From Geothrix sp. 21YS21S-2 (GTDB lineage: Bacteria; Acidobacteriota; Holophagae; Holophagales; Holophagaceae): 64,000 bases of DNA. Shown piece by piece: positions 49,606 through 59,443 of this stretch. Positions within the stretch are counted from its first letter, which is position 1; each line of letters begins with the position of its first letter. Made by a program: the position numbers and the translations under genes. The stretch spans positions 1,522,001-1,586,000 of the forward strand of contig NZ_CP132910.1 of the NCBI RefSeq assembly GCF_030846775.1. The letters run 5' to 3'. The notes beneath the pieces were generated by a model. The model made no database searches. It had not been told where the DNA came from and saw nothing but the letters and a program-made list of their open reading frames with translations.

Positions 49606-52600
49606 TCAGTGGATGACGCGCCAGGTGCGCATGCGGAACCCGCGGCTGCTCTCCTGGTCCTTCACGGACTTGATGTCGGGGGTATTGGCGCCCACCTGCT
49701 GGGTGAAGGAGCCGGTCTTGGCGCTCACGGCCCCGCCCTGCACCACCCGGTCCCCGGCGTCGGCGAGCTGGCTGCTCAGGGAATTGAAGTAGAAGGCCAG
49801 GCCGGAGCAGTTGTCGGCGCCCTTGTTGAGGGTCGTGATGTCGCCCACGGTGGAATTGGCCTGCACCTGGGTGTCCACCGCCAGGGGCCGCATGATGTCG
49901 CATTCCCGGAAGGTGCGGGTGAAGGCGTTGGAGGAGCAGCCGAAGCCGGAATTGCCGTTGATGTTGAAGATCGAGAAGAAGAGCGTGCCCAGCTTGGTCA
50001 GCGGGCTCACCAGTACCTTGTCGTGGGTCACGCCGCCCACCGCGGAGGGCAGGGCTCCGTCCTTGAGAGTGAAGTAGTACCCCGTCTTGTTCTTGAACAG
50101 GTAGTTGGGGTCGCCGGGGGTGACCCGGGGGTCGGCGTACGTGGTCGTCCAGGACCCGTAGGTGATGGGCTGGAGGCTGGTGTCGGGGATGCCCGTGGTG
50201 TCGTAGCCCAGGTTCTGGCTGTCCTGGCGGTCGGCCAGGACCAGCATCCGGTTGAGGGTGGGCGGGGTGACGGACGCGTTGGTGGGGTACGTCTCGGGCG
50301 CGTCGGTGGGGTTGTTGTTGTCGCCGGACCCGGCGCTCACCATGACGGTCAGGGGCTTGAGGGTCCCGGTGCTGCTTCCGGAGCTGTCGGGCACCGCCAC
50401 GGGGTAGTTGCCGTCCAGCCGGAACGCGTCGGGCCTCTGGGTGAACCGCATGCCGGCGTTGCTGTAGATGAACCGGGGGGCGGTGATCCAGGTGCTGACG
50501 TTGCTGGAATCCAGCCGGAAGGTGGCCTCGGTGGCCTTCAGGTTGGAGTTCAGGGCCATCACGTTGCCCTTCATGTCGGTGAAGTAGACCCGCTGGATTA
50601 TGGGGAAGGTGTTGAAGATGCTCACGGGAGTCACGCCGGCGGGGATGGATCCCACGGCGGTGCTGGCGGAGAAGTCCCAGGTCCTGAGGGGGGCGCCGGT
50701 GAACACGTCCAGGGCCAGGATGGACCGGCCCATGCCCTCGGCGTTCGTGATGGTGCCCTTGGTGCGGTAGGCGCTGTCCACCTGGGCGTTGGCGTAGCCC
50801 CCGGTGAGGAAGACCACGGCCTTCTGGGTGCTGATGGTCCCGTCGGTGGTCACGTAGGTGAACACCGGCACGGAGGTGCTCATGGCCATCTTCTTGACCA
50901 CGTCGCTGGAGGAGGCCAGCTGGGGATCCACGACCCACTGGATCTTGAAGTTCTCGGGGGTCACCGAACCGTCCGTGGCGGACGACAGGCCCAGGGCGTA
51001 GTAGCTGCGGGCGCCCTTGCGCATGCCGAAGACGACGATGGCGTTCTCGGCGCCCAGGGAGACGCGGCTGTCGCCGATGAGCTGCCCGGAAACCGGCTTG
51101 TCCTCCCAGAACAGGGCGGGATCGCCGTCCACCAGGTACCGGTGGGGCACGGTGTCCTCCACGTCCTGGTTGAGGTAGACGTCGTACATGGTGCCCAGCA
51201 TGTCGGGCGGCACGAAGGCCCAGAGCTCGGCGGCCCTGGCGGTCACCACGCCGGCGTTGCTGTTGGCGGCCTCGATGAAGCAGTGCAGGAAGCCCTGGTT
51301 GGTGCCCACCAGCAGGAGGCGGGCGTGGGGATCCGTCCCGCCGGGCCAGGTGAGGCCCGTCGGCAGGTTGCCGGGGCCCAGTTCGATGGCCAGGGGCGCG
51401 GAGTTGATGATGTCACCGAAGATGCCCACGCGGTTCCGGGTGGCGTCGGTGGCGGCCTTGCCGCAATAGTAGTCGAGGAAGGCCTGCACGGAAGCCGTCC
51501 GCGCGGCGGCGGTGGAGAGGGTGGAGGGGAACAGGCCCGCGGCGGCGAACTGGGTCACCAGGGTGCTCACCAGCGCGCTGTTGCTCGACCGGAAGCGCAC
51601 CTTGGCGGTCGTGCCCGGCGTCAGGGTCCAGATGGTGCGGTCGCTCCACAGGGTGGGGGTCCCGGACAGCGTGTTCTCGGGATGGACGGTCGCGCCCAGG
51701 GGCAGGTCGGCGGCGACGTAGGTGCCGAAGATGTCGAAGGCGCTCCACAGGTGGTGGTCGTCGAAGTTGTTCAGGCCGCACTGGTAGGTGGGCTTGCCCG
51801 AGGCGTCCAGTACCGGGTCGCCGTTGGTGTCCAGGATCATCACGCACCCGATGGTGCTCTCGCCCTGGTTGCCGTAGAAGGAGAAGACCTCGGTGTTGGT
51901 GACGGTGTCGAGGGTGCGCTTGATGCCCACGGAGAAGAGGTTGCCGGTCCAGGCGGGCTTGCGGCTGGTCTTGAAGATGCCGAAGTAGGCCTGGGTGGTG
52001 GTCTTGGTGCCCGTGGTAGGCGTGGCGGGGGCGCTGAGGGCGGCCGCGCCGGAGACCATGTAGTTGGCCACGTCGTTGAGGTTGGCCTCCAGGGCCGAAG
52101 GGCTTCCGGAGGGGTAGTAGAAGACCTGGCCCCCGTCCAGCTTGGACTGATCCGGGTTGTTCCCCTTGCTGGGGCGCCAGCCTCCGTAGCCCAGGTCCGT
52201 GCGGGACGGATCGGCCCACTGGGCGATCTTGAAGAACTCGCCCTCGTAGGAGCGCTGGTTGTGGGCGGAATCGTAGTTCAGGTTGCCGGGCAGGCCCACG
52301 CTCACCACCATGGTCTGGATGCCCGGGTTGGCGGCGGACCGCGCCCGGCCGGGAGCGACCTCCCAGGCCGCGCCCCAGCTGCCGGAGTTGTTGGAGCTGT
52401 CGCCGAAGGCCGCGATGTCCGACAGGACGCCCGGGTGGAAGTTGTCCGTGGTGGGCGTGAGGGCCGTGATGGACGGGGCCTTGAGGTAGGCCCCCGTGCC
52501 GCCCTTGTTCAGGCCGGAGTTGCCGTTGGTGGTGTAGTTCTGGTACGCCACGGCGGCGTCCTGCGAGATGCGCGTGGGCGAGCCCGTGTCCGTGGAGTCC

Positions 52601-54096
52601 GTGAGGCCCAGGGTGGGGAAGATCACGACGTAGGTCTTGCCCGGGCAGGAGGCGTTGGACGCCTCGAACACGGTGGAGTTCACTTCGATGCTGGCGCGGT
52701 AGTAGGTGTTGGCCAGGGCGTAGGCCCAGGGCTGCGGGGTGCGGGGATCCATGGGCCCGATGGGGGCGCTGTTGCCGGTGGCCGACACGGCGTCCATGGC
52801 GTCATAGCTGGCAGGGGCGGAGGCGTAGGCCTGGACCCAGCCCGAGGGCCCCATCAGCTGCAGGCTGGTCCCGTTGGTGGTCAGCCCCCCTCCCGTGCCG
52901 TCCAGGCCGGAAATGAGCTTTCGCAGGAAGCGCCGGTTGGCGACGGTGGTGTCGGCCCAGAGGGCGCTCTGGCTGGGATTGGCCGTGATGGAGGTGGTGG
53001 GGGCGCCGCCCTCCTCCGAGTTGCCCGGGTTGTCGACCCGGCCGTCGACGTAGCGGTAGATCCAGTTGAACTTGCCGTCCTTGCGAAGGAGCACGTCGAT
53101 GCAGGCGATCTTCTGCGCCTGGTACCGGGTGAGCACGGGCAGGCCGTTGGCCCAGCCCTCCGCGGGGGTGGAGGCCGCGAAATCGGGGACCGTCGTGTTC
53201 TCGGTGGTGGCGGGGACGGCGTAGCCTCCGGGGGAGGCGTAGTTCCCGCTGGTGGGGGCGCTGCGCCAGTCCACCCCGTTGGTGCCGCGGATCAGCTTGC
53301 TGCCGTAGATCCAGCACAGGTAGTCCAGGGGATAGTAGAAGTTGCCCATGCCCGCATAGCCGGCGGGGATGTTCGCCAGGATCCCTCCCGTGGCGGGGTT
53401 CACGGCCGTGTTGTTGGCCTCCGACCAGGGGTCGTACTGGATGGTGGTGCCCCCGGCGACGCGCTTCTGGTAGTTGGTGACGAGGGTGTTGCCGGGGGCG
53501 GTGGGCACCGTCGCGGAGGCGGCGTAGGGGCTGTTCCACACCTGCGAGGGGCAGGGAAGGTCGATGGAGCGGGTCGTGCTGCCGGTCCTGAGCGCGAAGC
53601 GCACATGGGTGATCTGGGCGATGGTGGCCGAGGCCGTGCCCTGCCAGGTGACCACGGTGCCCGTGAAGCTCCCGTTGAAGTTGTAGGGCGTGCCGGCGAC
53701 CGGGGCGCCGCCTTCCGAATAGAAGGTCTGCGTCTGAGCCCACTGGTAGAGGTAGACGTTCACCGGGGTGCCCACCGTCGGGACGGCGGGGGTCTTCAGG
53801 AGGAAGATGAAGCCGTAGTCCTTCCCGGTCCTCTTCACCGTGAGCCCCGAGAGCGGCACGGCGTCGACCCACTTGTCGCGCCCGGAATAGGTGGAGTACG
53901 TGCCCACCTCGTAGATGGCGCGGCTGCTGGTCATGAAGTCCAGGATCGTGATGAGCTGGCTCCGGCCCGCGTCGGTCTTGTACACGTCCAGCAGGTCCGT
54001 GCGCGTGAGGAGCTGGGGCTCCACCTGGGCGCTTGCGGGCAGGGCGAGGCAGAGCAGGGTCAGGGCGGCTGTGAGGAAACGGTTCCTGGCAAGCAT
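49606..54096 (-). CDS. pilY1: Type IV pilus tip adhesin PilY1 / PilC-like
   Basis: A 1496-residue secreted protein with signal peptide (LTAALTLLCLALPASA). The N-terminal half is a variable, possibly adhesive region; the C-terminal part, from about residue 860, contains the PilY1 beta-propeller (for example ENAIVVFGMRKGARSYYAL). A calcium-binding EF-hand-like loop LDTNGDPVLD is near residue 750. PilY1 sits at the pilus tip and, with PilV, W and X, primes pilus assembly. It follows pilX by 18 nt. Confidence 0.85.
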   Translation of the reverse strand: MLARNRFLTAALTLLCLALPASAQVEPQLLTRTDLLDVYKTDAGRSQLITILDFMTSSRAIYEVGTYSTYSGRDKWVDAVPLSGLTVKRTGKDYGFIFLLKTPAVPTVGTPVNVYLYQWAQTQTFYSEGGAPVAGTPYNFNGSFTGTVVTWQGTASATIAQITHVRFALRTGSTTRSIDLPCPSQVWNSPYAASATVPTAPGNTLVTNYQKRVAGGTTIQYDPWSEANNTAVNPATGGILANIPAGYAGMGNFYYPLDYLCWIYGSKLIRGTNGVDWRSAPTSGNYASPGGYAVPATTENTTVPDFAASTPAEGWANGLPVLTRYQAQKIACIDVLLRKDGKFNWIYRYVDGRVDNPGNSEEGGAPTTSITANPSQSALWADTTVANRRFLRKLISGLDGTGGGLTTNGTSLQLMGPSGWVQAYASAPASYDAMDAVSATGNSAPIGPMDPRTPQPWAYALANTYYRASIEVNSTVFEASNASCPGKTYVVIFPTLGLTDSTDTGSPTRISQDAAVAYQNYTTNGNSGLNKGGTGAYLKAPSITALTPTTDNFHPGVLSDIAAFGDSSNNSGSWGAAWEVAPGRARSAANPGIQTMVVSVGLPGNLNYDSAHNQRSYEGEFFKIAQWADPSRTDLGYGGWRPSKGNNPDQSKLDGGQVFYYPSGSPSALEANLNDVANYMVSGAAALSAPATPTTGTKTTTQAYFGIFKTSRKPAWTGNLFSVGIKRTLDTVTNTEVFSFYGNQGESTIGCVMILDTNGDPVLDASGKPTYQCGLNNFDDHHLWSAFDIFGTYVAADLPLGATVHPENTLSGTPTLWSDRTIWTLTPGTTAKVRFRSSNSALVSTLVTQFAAAGLFPSTLSTAAARTASVQAFLDYYCGKAATDATRNRVGIFGDIINSAPLAIELGPGNLPTGLTWPGGTDPHARLLLVGTNQGFLHCFIEAANSNAGVVTARAAELWAFVPPDMLGTMYDVYLNQDVEDTVPHRYLVDGDPALFWEDKPVSGQLIGDSRVSLGAENAIVVFGMRKGARSYYALGLSSATDGSVTPENFKIQWVVDPQLASSSDVVKKMAMSTSVPVFTYVTTDGTISTQKAVVFLTGGYANAQVDSAYRTKGTITNAEGMGRSILALDVFTGAPLRTWDFSASTAVGSIPAGVTPVSIFNTFPIIQRVYFTDMKGNVMALNSNLKATEATFRLDSSNVSTWITAPRFIYSNAGMRFTQRPDAFRLDGNYPVAVPDSSGSSTGTLKPLTVMVSAGSGDNNNPTDAPETYPTNASVTPPTLNRMLVLADRQDSQNLGYDTTGIPDTSLQPITYGSWTTTYADPRVTPGDPNYLFKNKTGYYFTLKDGALPSAVGGVTHDKVLVSPLTKLGTLFFSIFNINGNSGFGCSSNAFTRTFRECDIMRPLAVDTQVQANSTVGDITTLNKGADNCSGLAFYFNSLSSQLADAGDRVVQGGAVSAKTGSFTQQVGANTPDIKSVKDQESSRGFRMRTWRVIH

Positions 54097-54114
54097 GGCG
54101 GATCTCCCGGGAGC

Positions 54115-54708
54115 CTAGTTGATGTACTGGACGACGGATTCGCGGCGCGAAACGAAGGACTGGTTGGTGCCGGCGATGTTGGCCCGGCCCGTGGTCTGCA
54201 GCAGCCAGAGGCTCTGGCTGCTCTTGATGAGGCTGCTCTGGGTCGTGTTGCTCAGCTGGTAGGCCCCCAGGTAGCGGAGCTCGGCGTCGAAGGAGGGCTG
54301 GACGGCGGTGGACTGGAGGTAGGAGGACGTCGGCGGCGTCATGTTGCCGCCGATGACGGATCCGGTCAGAGCGGTGCGCATGGTGCCCGAAGCGTCGGTG
54401 TAGGCGCTCCTGTTGGTGTCCGAGTAGATCGCGGCCAGCAGCGCGGTCATGCTGCTCTGGAGGCTCGCGGCGGCGGGGTCGGCTGCGGTGTTGGAGTAGG
54501 GGCTGCCCCAGGTGAGGGTCCAGTCCATGGCCGAGTCGGCGGTCTCGAAGGCCTTGCGCCCCGTGGACTCGTTGCCCACGATGAGCATCTCCCGCAGCGA
54601 CGTGCGGCTCAGGCCCATGGCGGCCACGGTGACCACGCTCAGCAGGATCAGGGCCACGACGATGGAAATGCCTCCAGCTTCCCTGGGGTTGTAGCGCATG
54701 GTCAGCAT
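54115..54708 (-). CDS. pilX: PilX-like minor pilin
   Basis: A 197-residue protein with an N-terminal basic segment followed by a hydrophobic helix (GGISIVVALILLSVVTVAAMGL), LREMLIVGNESTGRKAFETADSAMDW being the PilX hallmark. It lacks the classical GFTLxE processing site, as PilX proteins often do. It is 4 nt downstream of pilW and followed by pilY1. Confidence 0.75.
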   Translation of the reverse strand: MLTMRYNPREAGGISIVVALILLSVVTVAAMGLSRTSLREMLIVGNESTGRKAFETADSAMDWTLTWGSPYSNTAADPAAASLQSSMTALLAAIYSDTNRSAYTDASGTMRTALTGSVIGGNMTPPTSSYLQSTAVQPSFDAELRYLGAYQLSNTTQSSLIKSSQSLWLLQTTGRANIAGTNQSFVSRRESVVQYIN

Positions 54709-54712
54709 CTCC

Positions 54713-55891
54713 TCAAGGGGCGCCGAGCCCGAAATTCCGGGGGGACAGCATGATGGTTTCCCGCCGCGTGCGGTAGGCGACGGGGCTCGCCGCCCCGGCC
54801 CGCGCGTAGTCGGTGCGCTGGACCTCCGAGCGGGTGGTGACGTTGAGCTGGATGAGCACGGGCGCGTAGTTCATCCAGAAGGGATCGGCCAGGCTGGTTC
54901 CGCCCGCGGCCAGCTTGGTCAGGGGGCTGGCGCTGGCGGCGAGGGCCTGGTTCAGGGCCGTGCGGATGGAGGTCCAGGCGTCCCCGGCCCCGCCTGCGCG
55001 CAGCCAGGTCCTGCCTGCGTCCAGGCTCCAGTCCACCGTGAAGCCCACGACGTTCTCCAGGAGGATCTGCTCCTGGGCGGGCGCCACGACGGCGGCGGTG
55101 CCCGGCGCGAAGATGGCGCCGGCGTTGCCCGCGAGGGGCTGCGACTGGCGCACGAGGCAGGGCACCACGGCCGCGGGGTCGGCGGGATTCAGGTTCCGGG
55201 GCACCACGGTGTAGCGCACCACCTGGAGGGGACGGAAGACGCTGATCTGGGCCCCGGGCAGGTGGGGCTTCTGCACCAGGGCATGCACCAGGGGGTTGGT
55301 GTCATTGCCGTAGGCGTCGACCAGATTCTCCTGGGCGCCCACGATGTTGACCGTGAAGCCCACGGCGCCTCCGGGGTTGGGTGCGGCGCCCACCTGGAAC
55401 ACTTCCCAGTTGGAGTCCTGGACGAACAGGATGTCGCCGGCCTGGATGATGTTTCCACCGTAGGACATGTTGACCTGCAGGGAGGCGTCGCCCAGGGCGC
55501 AGCCCGCGGCCAGGGTGCCCCGGGCGTTCAGCGGAAGATCGAGGACGATCTGGAGCTCGTCCACGGCGGCGGTTCCGCCGGGGGGCACGTAGCCCGTGGA
55601 CTGCATGAGCATGGGGGGCTGGGACGCGGCGCTGGTGGGATCGATCTCGGCGACGACGCGCTTGTAGTAGAGGTGCCCCGCGGCCAGGACCTCCTCCTGG
55701 AGCTGCACCAGGCCCTGGCGCGACTTGCGCTGGACGTTCATGGTCTCCATGCCGCTGACCATCACCGAGGTGGACCCGGCGAAGAGTCTGACCATGCCGG
55801 CCATGAGGATGCCCATGAAGACCATGGCCACGGCCATCTCGACGAGGGAGAAGCCGCGCCTGGAGGCGAGGGGGAGATCAGATCCGGACAT
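54713..55891 (-). CDS. pilW: PilW-like minor pilin
   Basis: A 392-residue prepilin with leader ending ASRRG and processing site G|FSLVEMAVAMVFMGILMAGM. The large C-terminal domain fits PilW. It overlaps pilV by 14 nt and is 4 nt from pilX, so the five genes are translated as one operon. Confidence 0.82.
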   Translation of the reverse strand: MSGSDLPLASRRGFSLVEMAVAMVFMGILMAGMVRLFAGSTSVMVSGMETMNVQRKSRQGLVQLQEEVLAAGHLYYKRVVAEIDPTSAASQPPMLMQSTGYVPPGGTAAVDELQIVLDLPLNARGTLAAGCALGDASLQVNMSYGGNIIQAGDILFVQDSNWEVFQVGAAPNPGGAVGFTVNIVGAQENLVDAYGNDTNPLVHALVQKPHLPGAQISVFRPLQVVRYTVVPRNLNPADPAAVVPCLVRQSQPLAGNAGAIFAPGTAAVVAPAQEQILLENVVGFTVDWSLDAGRTWLRAGGAGDAWTSIRTALNQALAASASPLTKLAAGGTSLADPFWMNYAPVLIQLNVTTRSEVQRTDYARAGAASPVAYRTRRETIMLSPRNFGLGAP

Positions 55892-56420
55892 TGCGCCCCA
55901 CCGAGAAGTATTTGGAGGCGCTGGCCGTGGCGCCCCCGCTGGTACGGACGAGTTCCTGCCACTGGACGTTGACGACGAAGTTGGCCACGGCGTTCTTCTG
56001 GCCGGCCAGGACCCCCGCGTCCCGCTGCCAGGAGAGGGTGAAGATCCGGTTCGGGCTGTTGGCGGCGACGGCCGTCCCGGTGATGTCGAAGAAGAGGTTC
56101 TCGGCCGCGGAGGAGGCGTGGGCGGTGTAGAGGACGGGATCGATGTAGCGGTAGCCCCCGGTGGTCACGGCGCCCGTGGGGCTCTGCATGCGCTCGCCTG
56201 AGCTCAAGATGCCCTCCGCGGTGACCGCGTCCATGAAGTTGTGCGCCAGGAGGATGGCGGTTCCGCGCTCCCGCCCCGCGGTGGCCGAGGCGAGGGAGGC
56301 CCCCTGGAGGGTCAGCAGTCCCAGGAGGCCGATGGCCATGATGAAGGCCACCATCAGCATCTCCACCATGCTGAATCCGGCCTCGTGGCGGGGAGGCGGC
56401 ATCAGTCCAGGCGTTTCCAT
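55878..56420 (-). CDS. pilV: PilV-like minor pilin
   Basis: A 180-residue prepilin with G|FSMVEMLMVAFIMAIGLLG processing and N-methylation region, followed by a globular domain with a RERGTAILLAHNFMDAV segment typical of PilV. ATG 56420 (GGAG 5 nt upstream) is chosen; ATG 56402 (TGATG overlap with fimT) is an alternative that also leaves the leader intact. Confidence 0.8.
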   Translation of the reverse strand: METPGLMPPPRHEAGFSMVEMLMVAFIMAIGLLGLLTLQGASLASATAGRERGTAILLAHNFMDAVTAEGILSSGERMQSPTGAVTTGGYRYIDPVLYTAHASSAAENLFFDITGTAVAANSPNRIFTLSWQRDAGVLAGQKNAVANFVVNVQWQELVRTSGGATASASKYFSVGRNVRI

Positions 56421-57097
56421 TTCAGCTCCGGGGGGGTGTCGAGTTGGCTGTCCGCCTTGTAGAAGGCGAGGGTCATTCCCTGTTCGTTCACCAGGACCAC
56501 GCCGTAGGGCACGCCCTGACGGTTGGCGCTGGCGCCGGTCACGCCGATCCAGCCGCCCCCCACCAGGGTGGCGGCGGATCCGCCGGAGGCGGCCACCGAC
56601 TGGAGGTTGCCGGTGGCGTTGAACCCGAACAGCCGGGAGGAGGAACCCAGCGGGGCGTTCCAGAAGGCGGTGCCGCCCATGAAGGTCGTCATGGCCGCGA
56701 CGTCGCCCGGGGGCGCCACTTCATTCGCCGCCAGGGGGAGGCTCAGCCCCACCTTGGCGTACCGGCGCCAGGAGGCGTCCAGGGCGGTGGTGAGGCGAGG
56801 GGTGGTCTCCAGCTGGAGGTAGCCGGGGCTGGCGGGGTCAAGGCTCTGGATGGCGACGTACTGGACGGTGCCCGTCGTGAAATCGGGCCTCATGACCACC
56901 GTCTGCCCGGTGGATAGCGCGAGGCTCCGGGCCTGGAGCACCATGCCTCGCACGTCCTGCAGGCCATGCTGGACCGCCCGGGGCGTCCTCGGGGCGAAGC
57001 TGGAGGCCGTGGCGATGGCGAGGATGGCGACGATGGCCAGGACCACGAGCAGTTCCGTCAGGGAAAACCCCGATTCTCTGGATGGCTGGGTCCGCAT
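56402..57097 (-). CDS. fimT: FimT/GspH-like minor pilin
   Basis: A 231-residue prepilin. Processing site G|FSLTELLVVLAIVAILAIA at about residues 10-11 and a C-terminal GspH/FimT domain (RSLALSTGQTVVMRPDF, the region surrounding the FimT landmark). It opens the minor-pilin operon and may initiate pilus assembly. A sigma-54-like promoter lies about 170 nt upstream. Confidence 0.8.
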   Translation of the reverse strand: MRTQPSRESGFSLTELLVVLAIVAILAIATASSFAPRTPRAVQHGLQDVRGMVLQARSLALSTGQTVVMRPDFTTGTVQYVAIQSLDPASPGYLQLETTPRLTTALDASWRRYAKVGLSLPLAANEVAPPGDVAAMTTFMGGTAFWNAPLGSSSRLFGFNATGNLQSVAASGGSAATLVGGGWIGVTGASANRQGVPYGVVLVNEQGMTLAFYKADSQLDTPPELKWKRLD

Positions 57098-57266
57098 TCG
57101 GGGTGTCCTCTCGTACTCGGGGAAGGTGTCGGGGCTTGGAAACAGATGGCGCTCAATGAAATGCCGATCACCTGCCCGAGACCACCTTGATGTTCTCCAT
57201 GGACCCTGATTTCAGGCGGGGGGGCTTGGCATTCCAAGACCTGGACCTTCGGTTTGCACTTTTTCA

Positions 57267-57282
57267 ATCAATAAGCGTGCCA
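57267..57282 (-). promoter_or_regulatory. Candidate sigma-54 (-24/-12) promoter for the minor-pilin operon
   Basis: TGGCACG-CTTA-TTGAT with GG and GA 12 bp apart. The -24 element is perfect; the -12 element has A for the conserved C. It lies in the 277-nt gap between the FecR gene and fimT, upstream of the pilins, next to a sigma-54 activator gene. No gene is seen in the gap. Confidence 0.45.
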
Positions 57283-57374
57283 CGGCCTCCCGGAAGGATT
57301 CCCGGCCGTTCCCCGGCCGCCTTCGCGTCATTTCGACCCGTTCTCGACCCCGCCGCGGGTCCGATCGACTCGCC

Positions 57375-58073
57375 TTATTTGGTCTTGGGACCGCCGGGCG
57401 TCGGGTGCGGCTTGCCCTGCCCCACCACCGCCGGCACGCGGGCCCCGGGGGCCAGGACGGTGTCCGGGCGCCCGCCCTGGCTCCAGGCCTTGTGCAGGTA
57501 GCCCTGGCCGTGGACGACCTCCACCTTCGGCGTTTCAGCCGGGCTGAACGTGGACATTTCGCCCGCCTTCACCTGGAACGGCATGCCCTGGTGCCCCTTG
57601 GCCAGGACCTCGACCACGCCCTCGAAGACGGTCAGGGTGGTCCGGCCCGCCCAGTCCACCTCCACCCCGTATGTCGTCCCCCGGACCGCCAGCAGGGCGC
57701 CGGGTACGGCGATCTTCCGCTCCTGCGGGCCTCCGGTAAGGGCCTTGAAAAAGCACATGATGCGTCCCTGATCCAGGGTCAGCAGCACCCCCGGCTCCCC
57801 CCCCGCGAGCTTGACGTGCGTGCTGGCGAGGATTTCGAACCGGGCGCCGCGGGAGGGAACGGCCAGGACCGTGCGGCCCCACCAGCCGGTGCGCACCGCA
57901 TCCCCCGGGGGGGCGGTGTCTCCCTGGGCCGCCTTGCGTTCCTTGGTCCTGTCCCCTCCGGGCCAGCGCTGGACGGAGGGCTTGACCTCCTCGAACTGGT
58001 ACAGGAGAACGTCCGGCTGCGGCACGGGCGCCTGGAGAAGATTCAACAGCAGCGGGGCCATCAGCCAATTCAT
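57375..58073 (-). CDS. FecR-domain protein
   Basis: A 232-residue protein with a short hydrophobic N-terminus (MNWLMAPLLLNLLQA) and a FecR core (KIAVPGALLAVRGTTYGVEVD, FEGVVEVLAKG), a beta-rich domain. FecR-domain proteins often occur with CHASE2 sensors and are thought to be envelope ligands or sensors. No sigma factor is present here, so it is not a classic FecR anti-sigma factor. It overlaps the response regulator gene by 4 nt. Confidence 0.75.
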   Translation of the reverse strand: MNWLMAPLLLNLLQAPVPQPDVLLYQFEEVKPSVQRWPGGDRTKERKAAQGDTAPPGDAVRTGWWGRTVLAVPSRGARFEILASTHVKLAGGEPGVLLTLDQGRIMCFFKALTGGPQERKIAVPGALLAVRGTTYGVEVDWAGRTTLTVFEGVVEVLAKGHQGMPFQVKAGEMSTFSPAETPKVEVVHGQGYLHKAWSQGGRPDTVLAPGARVPAVVGQGKPHPTPGGPKTK

Positions 58074-59443
58074 GATTCATCTCCATCCGGCAGGTCCACG
58101 CCGTACGCATCGACCGGCTTGAGCTTGCGGGCGAGGGTCTTCCGTTCGATGCCGAGGATCCGGGCGGCCTCGGTCTTGTTCCCCCGCTCATGGGCGAGCA
58201 CGGCGAGGAGGTACATCCGCTCCATCTCCTCCAGGGACACGAAGGGCGCCTGGAACGCGGCGGGCGACAGGGCCGTCCCGGCCCCCTGCCCCTCCAGGCC
58301 TCCGAGGATGCGCCGCACGGTGTCGGGGTCGTCCAGGGAGCCGCACTCGATGAGCGCGCGGCGGACCACGTGGCCCAGTTCGCGCACGTTGCCCGGCCAG
58401 GGGTGCGCCGCCAGGAGCGCCAGCACGTCCCGGGAAAGCGCCCCGATCCCCGGCAGCCCCAGCTCGCCCAGGAACCGCGACTGGAAGTGCGCGATCAGCG
58501 CGGGCAGGTCCGAAAGCCGGTCCCGGAGGGGCGGGACCCGGATCTCGTAACCCGCGAGGCGGTAGTAGAGGTCCTCCCGGAAGGCGCCGCTGGCCACCAT
58601 GGCCTTCAGGTCCCGGTAGGTGGCGGTCACCACCCGCACCTCCACGGGTTCCGGGCGTTCCGCCCCGAGGGGCTGGATGACGCCGTCCTCGAGGAACCGC
58701 AGCAGCTTGACCTGGAAGACGGGGGAGATCTCGCCGATCTCGTCCAGGAAGACGGTCCCGCCGTTCGCCAGGGCCAGGGCGCCCTGGCGGTCCCGGTGGG
58801 CGTCCGTGAAGGCCCCCCTCCGGTGGCCGAAAAGCTCGCTTTCAATGAGCGTGTCGGGGAGGGCGCCGCAGTGGACGGGCACGAAGGGCCCCTCGGGGTG
58901 CCTGCCGAAGCTGTGGAGGGCCCGGGCCACCAGCTCCTTCCCCGTGCCGGTCTCCCCGAAGATCATGACCGGGACGTGCATGGGCGCGACCCGGCCGGCG
59001 GCCTTGTAGACCTCCACGATGGAAGGATGCGAGCCGATGATGACGCTCGCAGGACCGCTTTCGACGGCCGGAACCTCGGGCGCCCGCTGCCGGAGCGCGG
59101 CCCGCACGCATCCGATCATGTCCTGGAGATCGAACGGCTTGGCCAGGTAGTCCGCGACCCCCTCCTTCAGGGCCTGGGCGGCGGTCTCGATGGAGCCCCT
59201 GGCCGTGATGATGATGACGGGCGGGGGATCCGGCAGTTCCCGGACCTCCCTCAGCAGGTCCATCCCGCTCCCGTCCGGCAGGTAGATGTCGGCGAGCACC
59301 GCATCCGGCCGCCGGTCCCGGATGGCGCGCCGGGCCGCCGCCAGATTCTCGGCCCGGGCCACCCGGTAGCCGGTCTTCTCCAGGGCGAGGGCCGCCATCT
59401 CACGGATCGCCAGGTCGTCGTCCACCACGAGAACCCACGTCAT
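58070..59443 (-). CDS. Sigma-54-dependent response regulator (NtrC-like)
   Basis: A 457-residue regulator. REC domain with phosphoacceptor D52 (DAVLADIYLPDGSG), AAA+ ATPase with Walker A GETGTGKE and ESELFGHRRGAFTDA, and a Fis-type HTH (NKTEAARILGIERKTL). The loop contacting sigma-54 is GAFTDA where GAFTGA is canonical. Pairs with the CHASE2 kinase (4-nt overlap). Likely target: the minor-pilin promoter. It may also control the block itself. Confidence 0.88.
   Translation of the reverse strand: MTWVLVVDDDLAIREMAALALEKTGYRVARAENLAAARRAIRDRRPDAVLADIYLPDGSGMDLLREVRELPDPPPVIIITARGSIETAAQALKEGVADYLAKPFDLQDMIGCVRAALRQRAPEVPAVESGPASVIIGSHPSIVEVYKAAGRVAPMHVPVMIFGETGTGKELVARALHSFGRHPEGPFVPVHCGALPDTLIESELFGHRRGAFTDAHRDRQGALALANGGTVFLDEIGEISPVFQVKLLRFLEDGVIQPLGAERPEPVEVRVVTATYRDLKAMVASGAFREDLYYRLAGYEIRVPPLRDRLSDLPALIAHFQSRFLGELGLPGIGALSRDVLALLAAHPWPGNVRELGHVVRRALIECGSLDDPDTVRRILGGLEGQGAGTALSPAAFQAPFVSLEEMERMYLLAVLAHERGNKTEAARILGIERKTLARKLKPVDAYGVDLPDGDES

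Noticed and set aside
49588-54753. A 1721-codon plus-strand open frame opposite pilY1 and pilX
   Set aside because: It is antisense to real genes in GC-rich DNA, has a His/Gly/Val/Ala-biased composition and no domain or signal.
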